Below, piece after piece: positions 30,150 through 40,980 of a stretch of 64,000 bases of DNA. This DNA comes from Lucinisca nassula. Its lineage: Eukaryota > Mollusca > Bivalvia > Lucinida > Lucinidae. Both the position numbers and the translations under genes were made by a program. Below the pieces are notes generated by a model, which was not told the DNA's origin, made no database searches, and saw nothing but the letters and a program-made list of their open reading frames with translations. The stretch covers positions 102,516,316-102,580,315 of the forward strand of contig OY757011.1 in assembly GCA_963580285.1 (NCBI GenBank), given 5' to 3'. The stretch's first letter is position 1. Each line of letters opens with the position of its first letter.

Positions 30150-31185
30150 AACCGGTTAAGGTACACTTTTCAAACTTTGCCTGTGGATAGTATATGGAAT
30201 GTAGATGGCACTAGGCTACTTTTGGTGTGACCTTGGCCTCAACATAACCCCAAGGTCAAAGGTCAAAAAGTATGACTGTCATATCTCCTAAACTATTGAA
30301 GTTTCACTTCTGAAACTTTGCTTATTGGATGACCCTTGGAATATAAAATGTATTGGGTAACTTTTGGTGTGACCTCGACATGACCCCAAGGCCAAAGGTA
30401 AAAAAGTATGATTTTGCCATATCTTATAAACTATTGCAGTTACACTTATGAAACTTTGGTTATTGGATGGCCATTGGAAAAAAGAATAAATTGGGCGACT
30501 TTTGATGTGACCTTGACCTCAACATGACCCCAAGGTCAAAGGTCAAAAAGAATGACTTGCCATATCTTCTAAACTATTGGAGTTGCACTTCTGAAACTTT
30601 GGTTATTGGATGGCCCTTGGAATATAGAATAAATTGGGCTACTTTTGGCATGACCTTGACCTCGACATGACCCCAAGGTCAAAGGTCAAAAAGTATGACT
30701 TTGCCATATCTCCTAAACTATTGGAGCTACACTTCAGAAACTTTGCTTATCGGATGACCTCTGGAATATAGAATATATGGGGCTACTTTTTGTGTGACCT
30801 CGATCTCAACATGACCCCAAGGTCAAAGGTCAAAAAGTATTATTTTGCTATATCTTCTAACTATTGGAGTAACACTTCTGAAACTTTGGTTATTGGATGA
30901 CCCTTGGAATATAGAATAACATGGGTTACATTTGATGTGACCTTGACCTCAACATGACCCCAAGTTTAAAGGTAAAAACGTATGACTTTGCCATATCTTC
31001 TAAACTATTGGAGTTACACTTCTGAAACGTGGTTATTGGATGGCCATTGGAATATAGAATAAATTGGCATACTTTTGGTGGACCTCAACATAACCCCAAG
31101 GTCAAAGATCAAAAAGTATGACTTTACCATATCTTCTTAACTATAGGAGTTACACTTATGAAACTTTGCTTATCAGTTAGAATGT
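30150..31185. repeat. 143-bp tandem array with AGGTCAAAGGTCA motifs
   Basis: Seven units, with phase marks (CCAAGGTC) at about 30251, 30387, 30531, 30674, 30818, 30961 and 31097, giving 136-144 bp spacing. Unit words include GCCATATCTTCTAAACTATT, TACACTTCTGAAACTTTG and TGTGACCTTGACCTCAAC. Most units carry AGGTCAAAGGTCA, a perfect DR1 pair of nuclear-receptor half-sites, plus inverse TGACCT words. No coding frame. Confidence 0.93.
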
Positions 31186-31499
31186 TCTTTGCAACTTATT
31201 CAACTTACATGTAGCTTTGGCTAGCTAATACATTGTCATTAGTGTTATTCATAGAAAAAGCGGGTATTTGCGATGGTATACCAACGACTTCGCGATCTAG
31301 TTTATTTTTATTATCGTTCATTATGCTTTCAACGTTTTCCGAACTAGTTATCATTGTGCGGGAAAACAAACAAAATTCAGTCTTACTCAGTGAATACACG
31401 TAGTGACAGCAACAAAGTCATCGAATCACCTAGAGGATAAAGCCAGCGTTGTATTGGCCCTATAGGAATCAACAACAACAACAACAAATCTTATCAACA
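31186..31499. other. Unannotated spacer
   Basis: No gene is seen. A short (CAA)n tract lies at 31470-31486. Confidence 0.5.
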
Positions 31500-31760
31500 C
31501 TTATCTTCATCTCTTTGTCCTTTCTATACTATTTTTCCGATCTCCTTCCAACTGTTCTAATAACATTTTCCACCAGTCCTCCACATTGGTCCGTGGCGAA
31601 TTTGATTTTCTCACTCTCAACCTCTGTGTAGATGTCTGCGATAAACAGACTAAACAACACTGGTTATAGAACAGATCCTTGCGGTAAACCCATGCCATTT
31701 TGGAACTTTGAATGGTTCGACCGTTGTTGATAGCGTTTTGCCTCTCTGCCACAGCCCGGG
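31500..31760 (-). pseudogene. LINE reverse transcriptase fragment
   Basis: The minus strand near 31690 reads GLPQGSVL, stop, PVLFSLFIADIYTEVESEK, followed by KFATDQ where the catalytic xADD is expected. This is the RT block spanning GLPQGxVLxPxLFxLYxxDI to FADD, with a nonsense codon and a damaged active site. It resembles the I-like LINE in this window more than the CR1-like ones. Neighbouring frames do not extend it. It is a dead fragment. Confidence 0.65.
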
Positions 31761-32030
31761 CGTGGCATCTCTCTTTGAGGCTGTAGAAGACAGGCGAACA
31801 GTGAAGACTCAGATCAGACTGATCTGAGTCTTCGCTGGTCAGGACTTAATGTGCGCTGTCCCAAATATGAGAATCCCAACAATTAATGGCATTTCAGTAA
31901 TTATAAAAAGGAAAACAAATATGGTTAGATACATTTCAATAACACAGGGAATAATCAGGATGTTAATCAGAAATGATCTCAAACATTAAAGCGCTAAACA
32001 CAACCAAAATAGAGACACTTTTTAATGTTA

Positions 32031-32032
32031 TT

Positions 32033-32079
<47 letters not shown>

Positions 32080-32086
32080 TATTTAT
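32031..32086. repeat. (TTTA)n microsatellite
   Basis: About 13 units of TTTA, at a position where copy 1 has only TTTATATCTAATTATTTATA. Confidence 0.95.
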
Positions 32087-32202
32087 CTATTTGCGCCTTT
32101 GGCGAACGACAATGTCAGAAGACACCTTTTGGCTAAAAGCGTTACAGTGCATTTTTATCAGAATACAATCCCCTGATATCTTATATCAAAAAGCAATAAA
32201 AC

Positions 32203-32609
32203 AATACAAGGTAGATTTGTTTGTTTGATTTAACGTTCCCGTCAGCACTGCATAGGTCATTATGGAGACGTCACTTCCAATTTTGTGGGACATTTACCCG
32301 ACATTGAGACGAAATGACTTCTCAAGCCCTGTCTCAAGGGTTTATCAGCTTGGATGGTCCAAATCGCATCGCTTTGCCTGGACAGGCTTAGATCCTCTAA
32401 GCGGTGTACCAGTACGCGCGTGTGCGGTCGGATTTCAGCCCTGCGTGGAAGCATCATGCAGCCCATCTATTTCTAAAGGCCCCGATCACAGGGACTTGTT
32501 GCATTTTTTTTTAAGAATTTGTATATTGTTTAAGTATTGAATAATAGACTATATACTTTATTGCTACAAGTCCCTGTGGCCCGATGGGCGGGGGCAATAT
32601 AAGGTAGAT
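32203..32609 (-). mobile_element. SINE-A copy with 14-bp duplication and nested MITE
   Basis: AATACAAGGTAGAT (32203-32216) and AATATAAGGTAGAT (32596-32609) flank a reverse SINE-A at 32217-32595. Rep-A copy 1 lacks it, giving an empty site. The head is interrupted at 32487-32578 by a small inverted-repeat element. Confidence 0.87.
32487..32578. mobile_element. 92-bp MITE inside SINE-A
   Basis: Ends CACAGGGACTTGT and ACAAGTCCCTGTG are 13-bp inverted repeats. The flanks GCCCCGAT (32479-32486) and GCCCGAT (32579-32585) duplicate the SINE head. An 8-bp-like duplication and CAGGG-type ends suggest a hAT-derived MITE. Confidence 0.75.
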
Positions 32610-32742
32610 ATAAGTTTGCCCAGATACAAAGTAGGTACTCACATAGATATGTGTAATTTGTTGACATCCATTTCCACTAAAATGTCCGACAAAAATAGCA
32701 AAATTTATCAGCGCTATCAAACCGTGGCTTTCAGCAAAGAAG

Positions 32743-33240
32743 TCTTTAGTCTTTAACTAAGCCATTAGGCCGATGATCCTCGCCGGTAGGTTCTTTCGCA
32801 GGTAGGTTCAAACAAAGTATGTTCACACAGGTATATTAGTACTTTTGCGTAACGAGGTTCGGTGGTTGTAATGACTTATTGTTTTTAAAATCTTTTTGAA
32901 TTTTTAATGAATGTCTCTAATTCAGAGAGAATGAATGATCGGTCTGATTTGAATTCATCGTCTGGTTTCATGTCCAACAGCAACTCTAGGTTCAAGTAGG
33001 GAATCCCTATTGATTCAAATATTCTTTTCTGGAGAATCTCCCTCTGTTCCTCATATTTTGGGCATGCCAACAGATAGTGTTGTACAGTCTCTGGTTCTCC
33101 ACACTCACATGAGTTGCTTTCTGCCAGGCCCCACTTGTGTAGCTGGTCCTTCAGTGTTACATACCCTGTTCTCAACTGTGCCACACGGCGTTCCATGGAG
33201 ACTGTTTCAAACTGGTGTGGAACCTGTGTCTTGTAACCTA
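32743..33240 (-). pseudogene. 5'-truncated I-like LINE fragment (ORF2 C-terminus and 3' UTR)
   Basis: Highly similar to 18876-19378. The minus-strand frame to 32885 encodes the C-terminal region after RNase H (GYKTQVPHQFETVSMERRVA, zinc motif CECGEPETVQHYLLAC, then the shared C-terminus ending NSKRF). The 3' end carries two AGTCTTT units against three in the long copy. The junctions with Rep-A are at AAAGAA|GTCTTTAG and AACCTACA|CCAAAATGG; no clear target duplication is seen. The ATG-started frame at 33277 includes Rep-A sequence and is not the original start. Relative to the long copy this one has 3 extra bases around QHYLL. It is non-functional through truncation. Confidence 0.85.
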
Positions 33241-33726
33241 CACCAAAATGGTTGACTAACGACGTCGTCGTTGGCAACGAAAATCACTTCCGCTTTTCGC
33301 GTCATGACGGCGAAAACGTCACAGACAAATTTAAGATTTTCTGCAGACTTAAACGCAACGTCGATAGCTATATTTGAATCGTGTCATCCGGAAAAGGGTG
33401 GCGGGGGTTCTCCGAACTGTAATGACACATATCAGAGCAAGATAAAAGATAATGCTTTTTGTTATAGCGGTAGACTTGGGATATACTAAACCCCTTTTTT
33501 CGGACAGCAATAGCTCTGATAGTAAAAAAGGCTTTCTTTTAGTTTTCAGGCTCAACCGCTGAGCATGAAATTTGTCCTGCTGATAAATCTTTTCATTACA
33601 GACATATTGCCATAGGATTTACTGCTGATATGAAAAGGAACTTGTCTTCATTCACAAATAATAATTCCATATATTATTGGAAAATTAAAAATTCATGCTA
33701 GCTCAAATGTGTTTAATTAATTTATA

Positions 33727-33966
33727 TATGAGCCAGCGCAAGACAAAACCTACAATAAGGCATGCGCGCCCATCGGAGACTCAGATCAGCCTGCACATCA
33801 ATAAAGTCTAACCAGAGACTTCTCTTGCTGCATGAAGGAGCAATGGACCCTTAGGTATTCAGAGAGCACAACGAAGACTCTGATCAGACAGCGTGGATGC
33901 GCAGGCTGATCTGAGTCTTCGTTGGGCGCACATGTCTTATTGTAGGTTTTGTCTGCGCTGGCTCAA
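33727..33966. mobile_element. 240-bp MITE with TGAGCCAGCGC ends
   Basis: The ends TGAGCCAGCGCAAGACAAAA and (inverse) TGAGCCAGCGCAGACAAAAC continue as inverted repeats for about 30 bp. The interior holds GACTCAGATCAGCCTGC and GGCTGATCTGAGTCTTCG arms. Rep-A copy 1 lacks it (AATTAATCTATTTGTAAATT at 7341). A partial relative is at 46466-46632, and scraps lie at 1-45 and 31795-31850. Confidence 0.85.
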
Positions 33967-34664
33967 TCATAAATTTACTAACAGACCTTCCTATTTCATT
34001 GCTTAACATTTTATGCTCAAAATATTTGAGCATGTAGGTTTACTGCTCATTAAAATAAAAAAAACAACAACAACAAACCATATTATTAAAAATGACACCA
34101 AAAATAACAGTTGAGCATGCATGAAAATTGTATTATAGCCTCGGGGCCAGTATAGTCAATACTCAAATGAGCCCAGACAAGAGATTGTGGTACTTATCTA
34201 ATAGGCGACGAGGGAGGAGTTCAGAAAAAACAAGACTTGTTGTTATTGAGGATGAAATACATTTCTTTTGTGACTGCAGTGAACATCAAAACCAGTGAAA
34301 TGAATGATACCATGAACTTTCAAGTCAAAATGTCGCATTAGTAATGTTTCATTTTACTTAGTGACACATTTTGTATGGGTCTGCAATGGGGCAACATTCT
34401 CTTTCAAATGTAATGGCTTATTCGCAGAAAAGATGCCTTCAGCTGAGAAATTGCTGATCATGTGTTTGAATCCAATTTGAGTTGAACAATAAGAAATGCC
34501 AGCCCATCACTTTAACAGATCCAGTCCAATCCAAGAAAATTTGCGACAGAGTCTACGCCAAGTTTCCAGGTCCATACCGGTGTATTCCGTAAAGTTGATC
34601 CAGTCACAACAATTGCCGTCTGTTTTGTTGTCTGCTGTATAGTTTAAAATTCGATTGTAACAGA

Positions 34665-35372
34665 TGAAAAAATCCTATCACCTTAGCCGACTGGGGATCG
34701 AACCCGGTCCGCCGGATCAACAAATTGCACGCCGGTGGGTCAGGCCTCAGATTCTATGACGGCTCCAACGTACTGAAAATTAGAAATTATCTCATTTTTT
34801 GTAATGTTGGTTGGTGCCTGTCTCTGGTCGGGCCCATCGGAGTCTAACGGTTGGTCTTCTTTTGCTCCAGCATTTCTGTGTTTTCTTGCTGTCGAGTCCT
34901 CACCATTGTTTCATCTCTGTGGTTGTTTGATTTTTGTGTTCACGGAGATGTTGCACTGATGAGTTAGGAGGCCTTCATGCGGACTGAACAAATTATTTGT
35001 CTAAATCGCGACGGAAATAAGGGCGAGGATTGTGGCCACGTGAAATCGATTTAAGCTCCCCCGTGGAATTCGTTTCAATGATCGTTCGATGGCGGATCTT
35101 CTGTCGCGGTTTATTTTTGTTATGGTTTGTCTTTGAGTGTGTGTGTCGCTTGTATTTTTTTGTTTGTTTTGGATAGCCAATTGGCCATTGTGGGGGGAAG
35201 TGACTTTCCGCTATTGATGTAAAACTTCCATTAGGGTCTAGTTGTTTTTTTTTTCCCTTTAGTGTCTCTGATGGGAGGTGTGGGTTGATTGTATCGATTC
35301 CTAGTCATTGCCTTCACTTCTATTTTCTTCCGCAAGGCAGTACAAGTGTGCTATATGCATGTACCTATACCC
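34665..35372 (+). mobile_element. Rep-B copy in Rep-A copy 2, with B-box-like scrap
   Basis: This is absent from Rep-A copy 1 (compare 8346-8380). From 34735 it matches Rep-B (inverse of 13890-14530), ending near CTTCACTTCTATTTTC at 35327. The left part 34680-34735 contains GGGATCGAACCCGGTCC, which may be the remains of a tRNA-derived head. Confidence 0.7.
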
Positions 35373-35518
35373 TATGACACATTGTTGCAAACACTGTGGA
35401 CCCAGATCAGACTACTCCTCTCAGAACAGTCTCACCAGAGTTCACACTGTTCTGTCCGTTTACCAAAATATACATACTTAGCTGCAGTTTTCCTTGGCAT
35501 CTTATAATGGTTAAAACA

Positions 35519-35520
<2 letters not shown>

Positions 35521-35589
<69 letters not shown>

Positions 35590-35790
35590 GTGTGTGTGTG
35601 TGTGTGTGTGTGTTAGTATGTGTGCGTGCGTGCGTGCGTGCGTATGTGTGTGTGTTTTACGTCCGACCAGCAGCTAAAGTCATACGGAGACCGTGGTTTA
35701 AAGACTTATCTGAAACTCTGGAGAAGTCGTACATCGAACTAACGACCCCTAGGCGATTACTAGGCAAGTAGCATAAAGGCTTCTATTAAA
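35521..35790. repeat. (GT)n microsatellite and SINE-B fragment
   Basis: (GT)n with CGTGCGTGCG variants occupies 35521-35655. It is followed by a diverged reverse SINE-B (TTTTACGTCCGACCAGCAGC … AAAGACTTATCTGAAACTCT). It is positionally equivalent to 8502-8725. Confidence 0.85.
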
Positions 35791-36558
35791 ACATAATAGA
35801 CATTGACTTAAGTCAAAAGATACAGCGTATACTATAGGTGTCAGTAACAACGACAACTAATCCCGTTTAAACTGCTAAACATAACTGCAGAAAGAACATA
35901 TTTTTTCATTTTATTTATGTCCGGAGATGGAATTTTACTTAAATTCAAAAGAAACTCTGGAATAAAGTGTTTAATGAAATCTTCAAACATAAATAAAAAA
36001 AACCCTCGAATAAGCGCACAACCTTAAACGCGATAATAGTGTAAACTTTACTAGAGAAGAATACAGTATATAACAGAGTGATACGAAACAGCGAGATTAC
36101 TTCGGTCAGTTGGGACCTACACAACCAACCACAACCAACCGACGCCTGTGTTCGCGAAAAACAAGAAAAAGAAAAGTTTTTAATATTTTTTCTTTTGCCG
36201 ACATACAAAAAGATTACTCACATGGATGTATATAATTTCTTGAAATCCATTTCCACTTAATCTCGGCTAATAACAGCAAAATTTATCAGAGATTTCAATT
36301 CGTGACTTTCGCAAAGAACCAAAATGGTTGACTGACGACGTCGTCGTTGGCAACGAGAATCACTTCCGCTTTTGGCGTCCTGACGGCGAAAACGTCACAG
36401 ATCAAAACCAGCTTTTGTCGACTTGAATGTTTGGGCTGGACAGCAGCTACACGTCGTAGGTATAGTTGAGTCGCATCAGGAGAAAATGGTCTTCTACGCT
36501 TTAGATTAGTATGTTGGGCCCGAAAATCGGGCATGAGTTGGGCCCGAAAGTCGGGCAT

Positions 36559-36800
36559 TGGGCATGAGATTTCAGCCAGTTAAATGCAACATTATGCAGA
36601 TAACTAGGAAGAGATCTAATAAAGTTGAGGCTTCTTACACCTTAGAGGGAACGGTCCTCGAGAATGTGGACTCCATTAAATACTTGGTGTGACAATCACA
36701 CACAACTTGAGATGGAATACTCATATTAGCAACATGTGAACTAAGGCAAATAGAACACTTGGCACAGGCAATTTCTGCTTTGAAACTCGGAGCATGACTG
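36559..36800 (+). pseudogene. LINE RT thumb fragment (jockey/CR1-like)
   Basis: The plus strand from ATG 36564 reads MRFQPVKCNIMQITRKRSNK, then LENVDSIKYL. A one-base loss at about 36690 shifts the frame before GVTITHNLRWNTHISNM, which ends at a TGA and resumes TKANRTLGTGNF. This is the conserved region after the YADD block in jockey/CR1-type LINEs (…MxFxxxKCxVxxITxKR … KYLGVTIT … W … HI). The catalytic core and both ends are missing. The 7.8-kb unit starts 130 bp downstream. Confidence 0.75.
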
Positions 36801-37217
36801 GAATACTTGGAAAATTAAAATGGGGGTCTCTCAAGAAAAGGGGGAAAGACAGTAGGCCCATCCTTTTATACAAAGGTCGATTATTTCGACAGCTGAAGGT
36901 GCTGATGGCTGTGAAACTAAGTTTACCTCTGGCAGGGCGTCAAGTTACCTATATTTACCTATATTTTCCTATATTTCAGACAATTACCTATAATAACCTA
37001 TAAAATCCTATATTTTACCAAAATACCTATAAATACCTATAATTTGGAATTTTTGGTAAGCAAGGAATACAAAGTTTGTAAAAAATATTTGACAGTAGAT
37101 GTTTTCTATAGTATTTGAGCTTAATAAGCTGTTTTCTTTTAGGAATTTGTATTTCCTTCAAGTGTAGTGACCCAGTCCAGCCCAGCTTTTGGAAAGTTTT
37201 AGCTAGTGGAAGTTCTG

Positions 37218-37320
37218 CTATTTTAGCTCACCTGAGCCAAAGGCTCAGACTGAGTTATTGTGATCACTCACCATCTGTCGTCGTCCGTCCATCTGTCCGT
37301 GTGTTCATAATTTCTTTAAA
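37218..37320. repeat. AGCTCAC hairpin tag with CCGTCC cluster
   Basis: AGCTCACCTGAGCCAAAGGC (with CTCAGACTGAG) forms a short hairpin, followed by CGTCGTCCGTCCATCTGTCC. Related tags occur at 41313-41430 and 62911-62990, each just before a tandem array. The role is unknown. Confidence 0.6.
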
Positions 37321-37439
37321 CAACAGCTTCTCCTACACCACTAAACAGATTTTAACAAAATTGGCAGAAATAATCATTGGGTGGTCCTCTCAGAATTTAA
37401 TGCCATGCAGAACTGTGATTGTCATGGCAACAAAAAAGG

Positions 37440-38790
37440 GAAAATAAGAGAAAATCGTCAAAACATCTTCTTGTATGAAACCAGAAGGCCAAGGCCTTTG
37501 ATATTTGGTATGAAACTTCATCTAGTTGACCTCTAACAAGATGGCTCAAATTATAGCCCTGGGGCCAAAAATGCCCCCCCCCCCCACACACACACATACA
37601 CACACCCCAGGGCCCACTGGTTTTACATAGGCATATATAGGGAAACCCTTTAAAAATTTTCTTGTGTGAAACCAGAAGGGGCAGGTCTTTGATATTTGGT
37701 ATGAAGCTTCATCTAGTGGACCTCTAGCAAGATTGCTCAAATTATAGCCCTGGGGCCAGAAAAATGCCCCAACACCAGGGCCTACTGGTTTTACATAGGC
37801 TTATATCTATGGAAAACCTTAAAAAATCTTCTTGTCTGAAACCAGAAGCCCCAGGTATGAAGCTTCATCTAGTGGACCTCTACCAAGATTGTTCAAATTA
37901 TAGCCATGGGGCCAAAAATGCCCCTTCACCAAGGCTTAATGGTTTTAAATAGGCTTATATAGAGAAAACCTTTAAAAAATTTCTTGTTTGAAACCATAAG
38001 GCCCAGGTCTTTAGTATTTGATATAAATCTTCATCTAATGGATCTCCACTATGATTGCTCAAATTATAGCCCTGGGGCCAGAATAATGCCCCCACACCAG
38101 GGCCTACTGGTTTTTGGCTAAGCTTATGTAAGAAAACCTTCAAAAATCTTCTTGTCCGATACCAGAAGGCCCAGGTATTTGATATTTGGTATTAAGCTTC
38201 ATCTAGTGGACCTCTAACCAAGATTGTTCAAATTATAGCCCTGGGGCCAAAAATGCCCCCACACCAGGGCCTACTGGTTTTACATAGGCTTATATAGGGA
38301 AAACCTTTAAAAAATCTTCTTGCCTGAAACCAGAATGCCCAGGTCTTTGATATTTTTATGAAGCTTCATCTAGTGGACCTCTACCAAGATTATTCAAATT
38401 ATTGCCCTGGGACCAATAATGCCCCCTCACCAGGGCCTTCTGGCTTTACTTTGGCTATAAATATAGGGAAAACCTTTAAAAAATCTTCTTGTCTGAAACC
38501 AGAAGGCCCAGGTCTTTGGTATGAAGCTTCATCTAGTGGACATCTACCAAGATTGTTCAAATTATAGCCCTTGGGCCAAAAATGCCTCCATGCCGGGGCC
38601 ACTGATTTTACATAGCCTTATATAGGGAAAACCTGTTAGAATCTTCATGACTGAAACAGAAGGCCAAGGACTTTGATATGTAGTATGGAGCTTCATCGAA
38701 TGAACGTCTACGAAGCTTGTTCAAATAACAGCCCTCGGGCCAAAAATGGCCCAGCCCCAGGGTGCACATATTTTATATAGGCTTATATAG
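37440..38790. repeat. 165-bp tandem array, block 1
   Basis: About eight units of 160-175 bp with the words CAGGTCTTTGATATTTGG, AAGCTTCATCTAGTGGACC, TCAAATTATAGCCCTGGGGC, CTACTGGTTTTACATAGGC and AAATCTTCTTGTCTGAAACC. The units have small indels and no stable coding frame. The same unit makes up block 2 at 41590-42590 and a scrap at 42890-43020. Confidence 0.92.
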
Positions 38791-38961
38791 GCAGTCTGAA
38801 GTTTTAACCGGATTTCCCCAGAATTTTGCCTTGGTCTTATCAGAGGCAATTATCATTAAAATAACAGTTTCATGTGTCGGAGTGCCATCAACCATCACAA
38901 TTTATTATGGTCTGTAGATGTTGACTGGTGCTTTACAACTCTCACTTCAGAAAAAAGTTCA

Positions 38962-39126
38962 GAGGAATGAGTGAGTGTTTGAGTTTTACGTTCGACCAAC
39001 AGCTAAGGTCATATGGAGACGGGACCTCGGTTAAAAGACTCATCCGAAAGTCTGGAGAAGCCCGGGATCGATCCCGCGACCCCTGGTATACAAGGCGAGT
39101 ATTGTAACCACTACACCACGCGGGCT
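38962..39126 (-). mobile_element. SINE-B, best copy, tRNA-derived
   Basis: On the minus strand the head reads GCGTGGTGTAGTGGTTACAA (A box) and GCGGGATCGATCCCGGGC (B box). The body continues TTCTCCAGACTTTCGGATG to GTAAAACTCAAACACTCAC at the 3' end. It lacks a poly(A) tail. Fragments are at 8605-8725 and 35656-35790. Confidence 0.82.
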
Positions 39127-39366
39127 TCTAATTAAGAGAGGAGACATTAATTTATTATTTTAATTTAATTTGTTTCAGTATATAATGTAACTGTTAATTT
39201 TGTCCAGTTTGAGATGGTGACAAAATTACTAGGGCCCCACAAAATGTTTGCGGGTACCCTTTAGCATCAAATGAACAAGTCCATGAAATAAACACCCCCT
39301 AAACCCCACTTTAATAGAGAACACTGTGGTTTAGAGGGGTATACATTTTTTCTCCTCCAAGCCATG

Positions 39367-39425
39367 GGTTGTGGGTACTCGTTAGAACCGCCTCAATGAG
39401 GTGGTTCTCACGAGCACCCACAACC
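39367..39425. repeat. Fold-back element of the GAACCGCC family
   Basis: 28-bp arms (GGTTGTGGGTACTCGTTAGA … on the left) pair with 3 mismatches around a 3-base loop. Related copies: 44111-44151 (16-bp perfect stem), 44967-45026 (degenerate) and a half copy at 43127-43153. Confidence 0.85.
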
Positions 39426-39426
39426 T

Positions 39427-39904
39427 ATGTTTGCATTATAAATAAGAAAAATATCACGGATTTTGATGAGAAAAGTAGCCATTTTGGAGATGTGAAAAAC
39501 TGCACTGGGTCACATGGATGTGTTATCGTAATGGTATTCACCCTGTCCGACCATCCGTCCGACCACATTTTTCATGTGTTTTTTGTTGTTTTTTTTTCTT
39601 TATAACTTAAAAACACTTGAACATCAAATTTTAAATATAAGGTGACAGCAGCAATACACAATTTCATAGCAAATTATATTACTATACCTAAAATATTGTT
39701 AGAATTATGGCCCTTTGCAAAATTCAAATTTTCAGCATTTTTGTTTCTTCATTATTTGAAATCATTTTGAAAACTGTTATAGATATTCCAATTAGATTTG
39801 TTGTACTTATTGTCAGTGACAATACGCACATATGAAGCAAAGGGCTGTCTGTCTGTTCATATGTCTGTTCATCTGCCCGTCCGTCTGTCCATCCCCAGTT
39901 TTGA
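39427..39904. other. Unannotated interior
   Basis: No gene is seen. It contains short CCGTCCGACC and CTGTCTGTTC clusters like those after the AGCTCAC tags. Confidence 0.45.
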
Positions 39905-40395
39905 TCATCATCATCATCATCATCATCATCATCGGTGTTTGATTAACGAGCAGGTACAGAGGCAACTTCCAGGTATCCGGCTTGCTTCGGGCATGTCAGA
40001 TCTCACACCAGATCTCAAGGTTTGTCTATCATGAGGGTCAATAGCGTAGAGCTTCCACTCTCTGCGATCTCTCCCTGTCTGCTGCTTCCAGGTCATCTTG
40101 GGCCTCCCAGGCCCACGACTTCCATCTACCTGTACGTTACAGGCAGTCTTGACTGGACCGTTTGACCATGGTTCCACGTGTCCATACCAGTGGAGCCTTC
40201 TCTGTTTCAAGATGAGGTCCAGGTCCTTATTGCCATGCCGTGCAAGTAGCTCACTGAACTTGATGGTGACAGTGTCCTGTGGCTTGATATTGCAGATCTG
40301 TCTGATCATTGCCCTGTGTTTCCATTGCAGATGCTGGAGGTTTGTCTTTGTCAGTGGCCAAGTCACACTGGCATGGGGCATTGCGCTCCGCGCAC
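39905..40395 (-). pseudogene. C-terminal fragment of an RTE-like LINE ORF
   Basis: The minus-strand frame holds TWPLTKTNLQHLQWKHRAMI, RQICNIKPQDTVT, LILKQRRLHWYGHVEPWSNG and RGPGRPKMTWKQQTGRDRRE, the conserved tail after the RT domain in a widespread metazoan LINE type (…GSETW … RRLRWxGHVxR … GRPxxTW). The frame ends at 39929 and is followed at once by (GAT)n, the plus-strand (ATC)n at 39905-39936. A near-absent 3' UTR with a simple-repeat tail fits RTE-type elements. The fragment starts abruptly near 40390, where MPHAS replaces the usual LYGSE-type residues. The longer open frame up to 40561 includes non-element sequence. It is a dead 5'-truncated insertion. Confidence 0.75.
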
Positions 40396-40899
40396 AAAAA
40401 TTGAACACACGACCGCGTGTCTTGAACGAGAGATGGCGGTAAGGGTGAACGCTGGGGTGGTCGCAATATTTTACAAAGTCAGTGACCCATAAAATGTAGG
40501 TCAAGGTCAAATATGGATGCTTGCATTTAAGTTGCCATCCCCAGATACAAGTTTGTGCCAAGTGCCATTAATGAAGCTCTTATTGTTCTTGAGAAATAAA
40601 CTTAACATATGGTGAACGCTAGGGTGGTTGCAAATGTTGACGCCTTGACAAACAGACGAACGGACTGACAAAAACTGGACACCTACATGTATAACGCGCT
40701 ATGCTAATATGCTAATAGCAGGCGCGACAAAAAATAAAAATAAAACAAATCCACTGGGTGTAATATGAGGAACAAAACAGTCTTATACATAAACAGTATG
40801 TCCTGGAAATATTGTTTTATTCTGGATACTTACTCGTTCTGGTCATTTTTAGGGAAAACACTGCACTTGTAATGTTTTTATTATAATGTCTCTCTTTCT
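40396..40899. other. Unannotated interior
   Basis: Two similar words GGTGAACGCTGGGGTGGTCG (40445) and GGTGAACGCTAGGGTGGTTG (40611) are spaced by 166 bp, hinting at a decayed tandem pair. No gene is seen. Confidence 0.4.
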
Positions 40900-40980
40900 T
40901 CTTGTTCTGTAAAATGGTTATCCTTTGGAAGCAAGGAATACACCGCAGAAGTTAAATGTATGGCATGAACAAGTTTTTCT

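Larger units (their letters stand above)
31828..36440. repeat. Rep-A module copy 2 (composite)
   Basis: The paralogue of 1-8860 plus 25430-25560. Collinear segments are 31828-32202, 32610-32742, 33241-33726, 33967-34660, 35373-35520 and 35791-35940, with 36155-36440 continuing into a further partial unit. It is interrupted here by a SINE-A, a LINE fragment, a MITE and a Rep-B copy that copy 1 lacks. Copy 1 has the CR1-like LINE, SINE-C, the 21-bp-repeat element and the 15.3-kb unit. (GT)n and SINE-B are shared. Confidence 0.78.

Noticed and set aside
30150..31185. Coding tandem-repeat protein in the 143-bp array
   Set aside because: The unit length (136-144) is not a constant multiple of 3 and stop codons occur in all frames.
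39929..40561. Full 210-residue frame as an intact gene
   Set aside because: Only 39929-40395 matches an RTE-like tail. The N-terminal part is unrelated sequence and the frame lacks RT and endonuclease domains.
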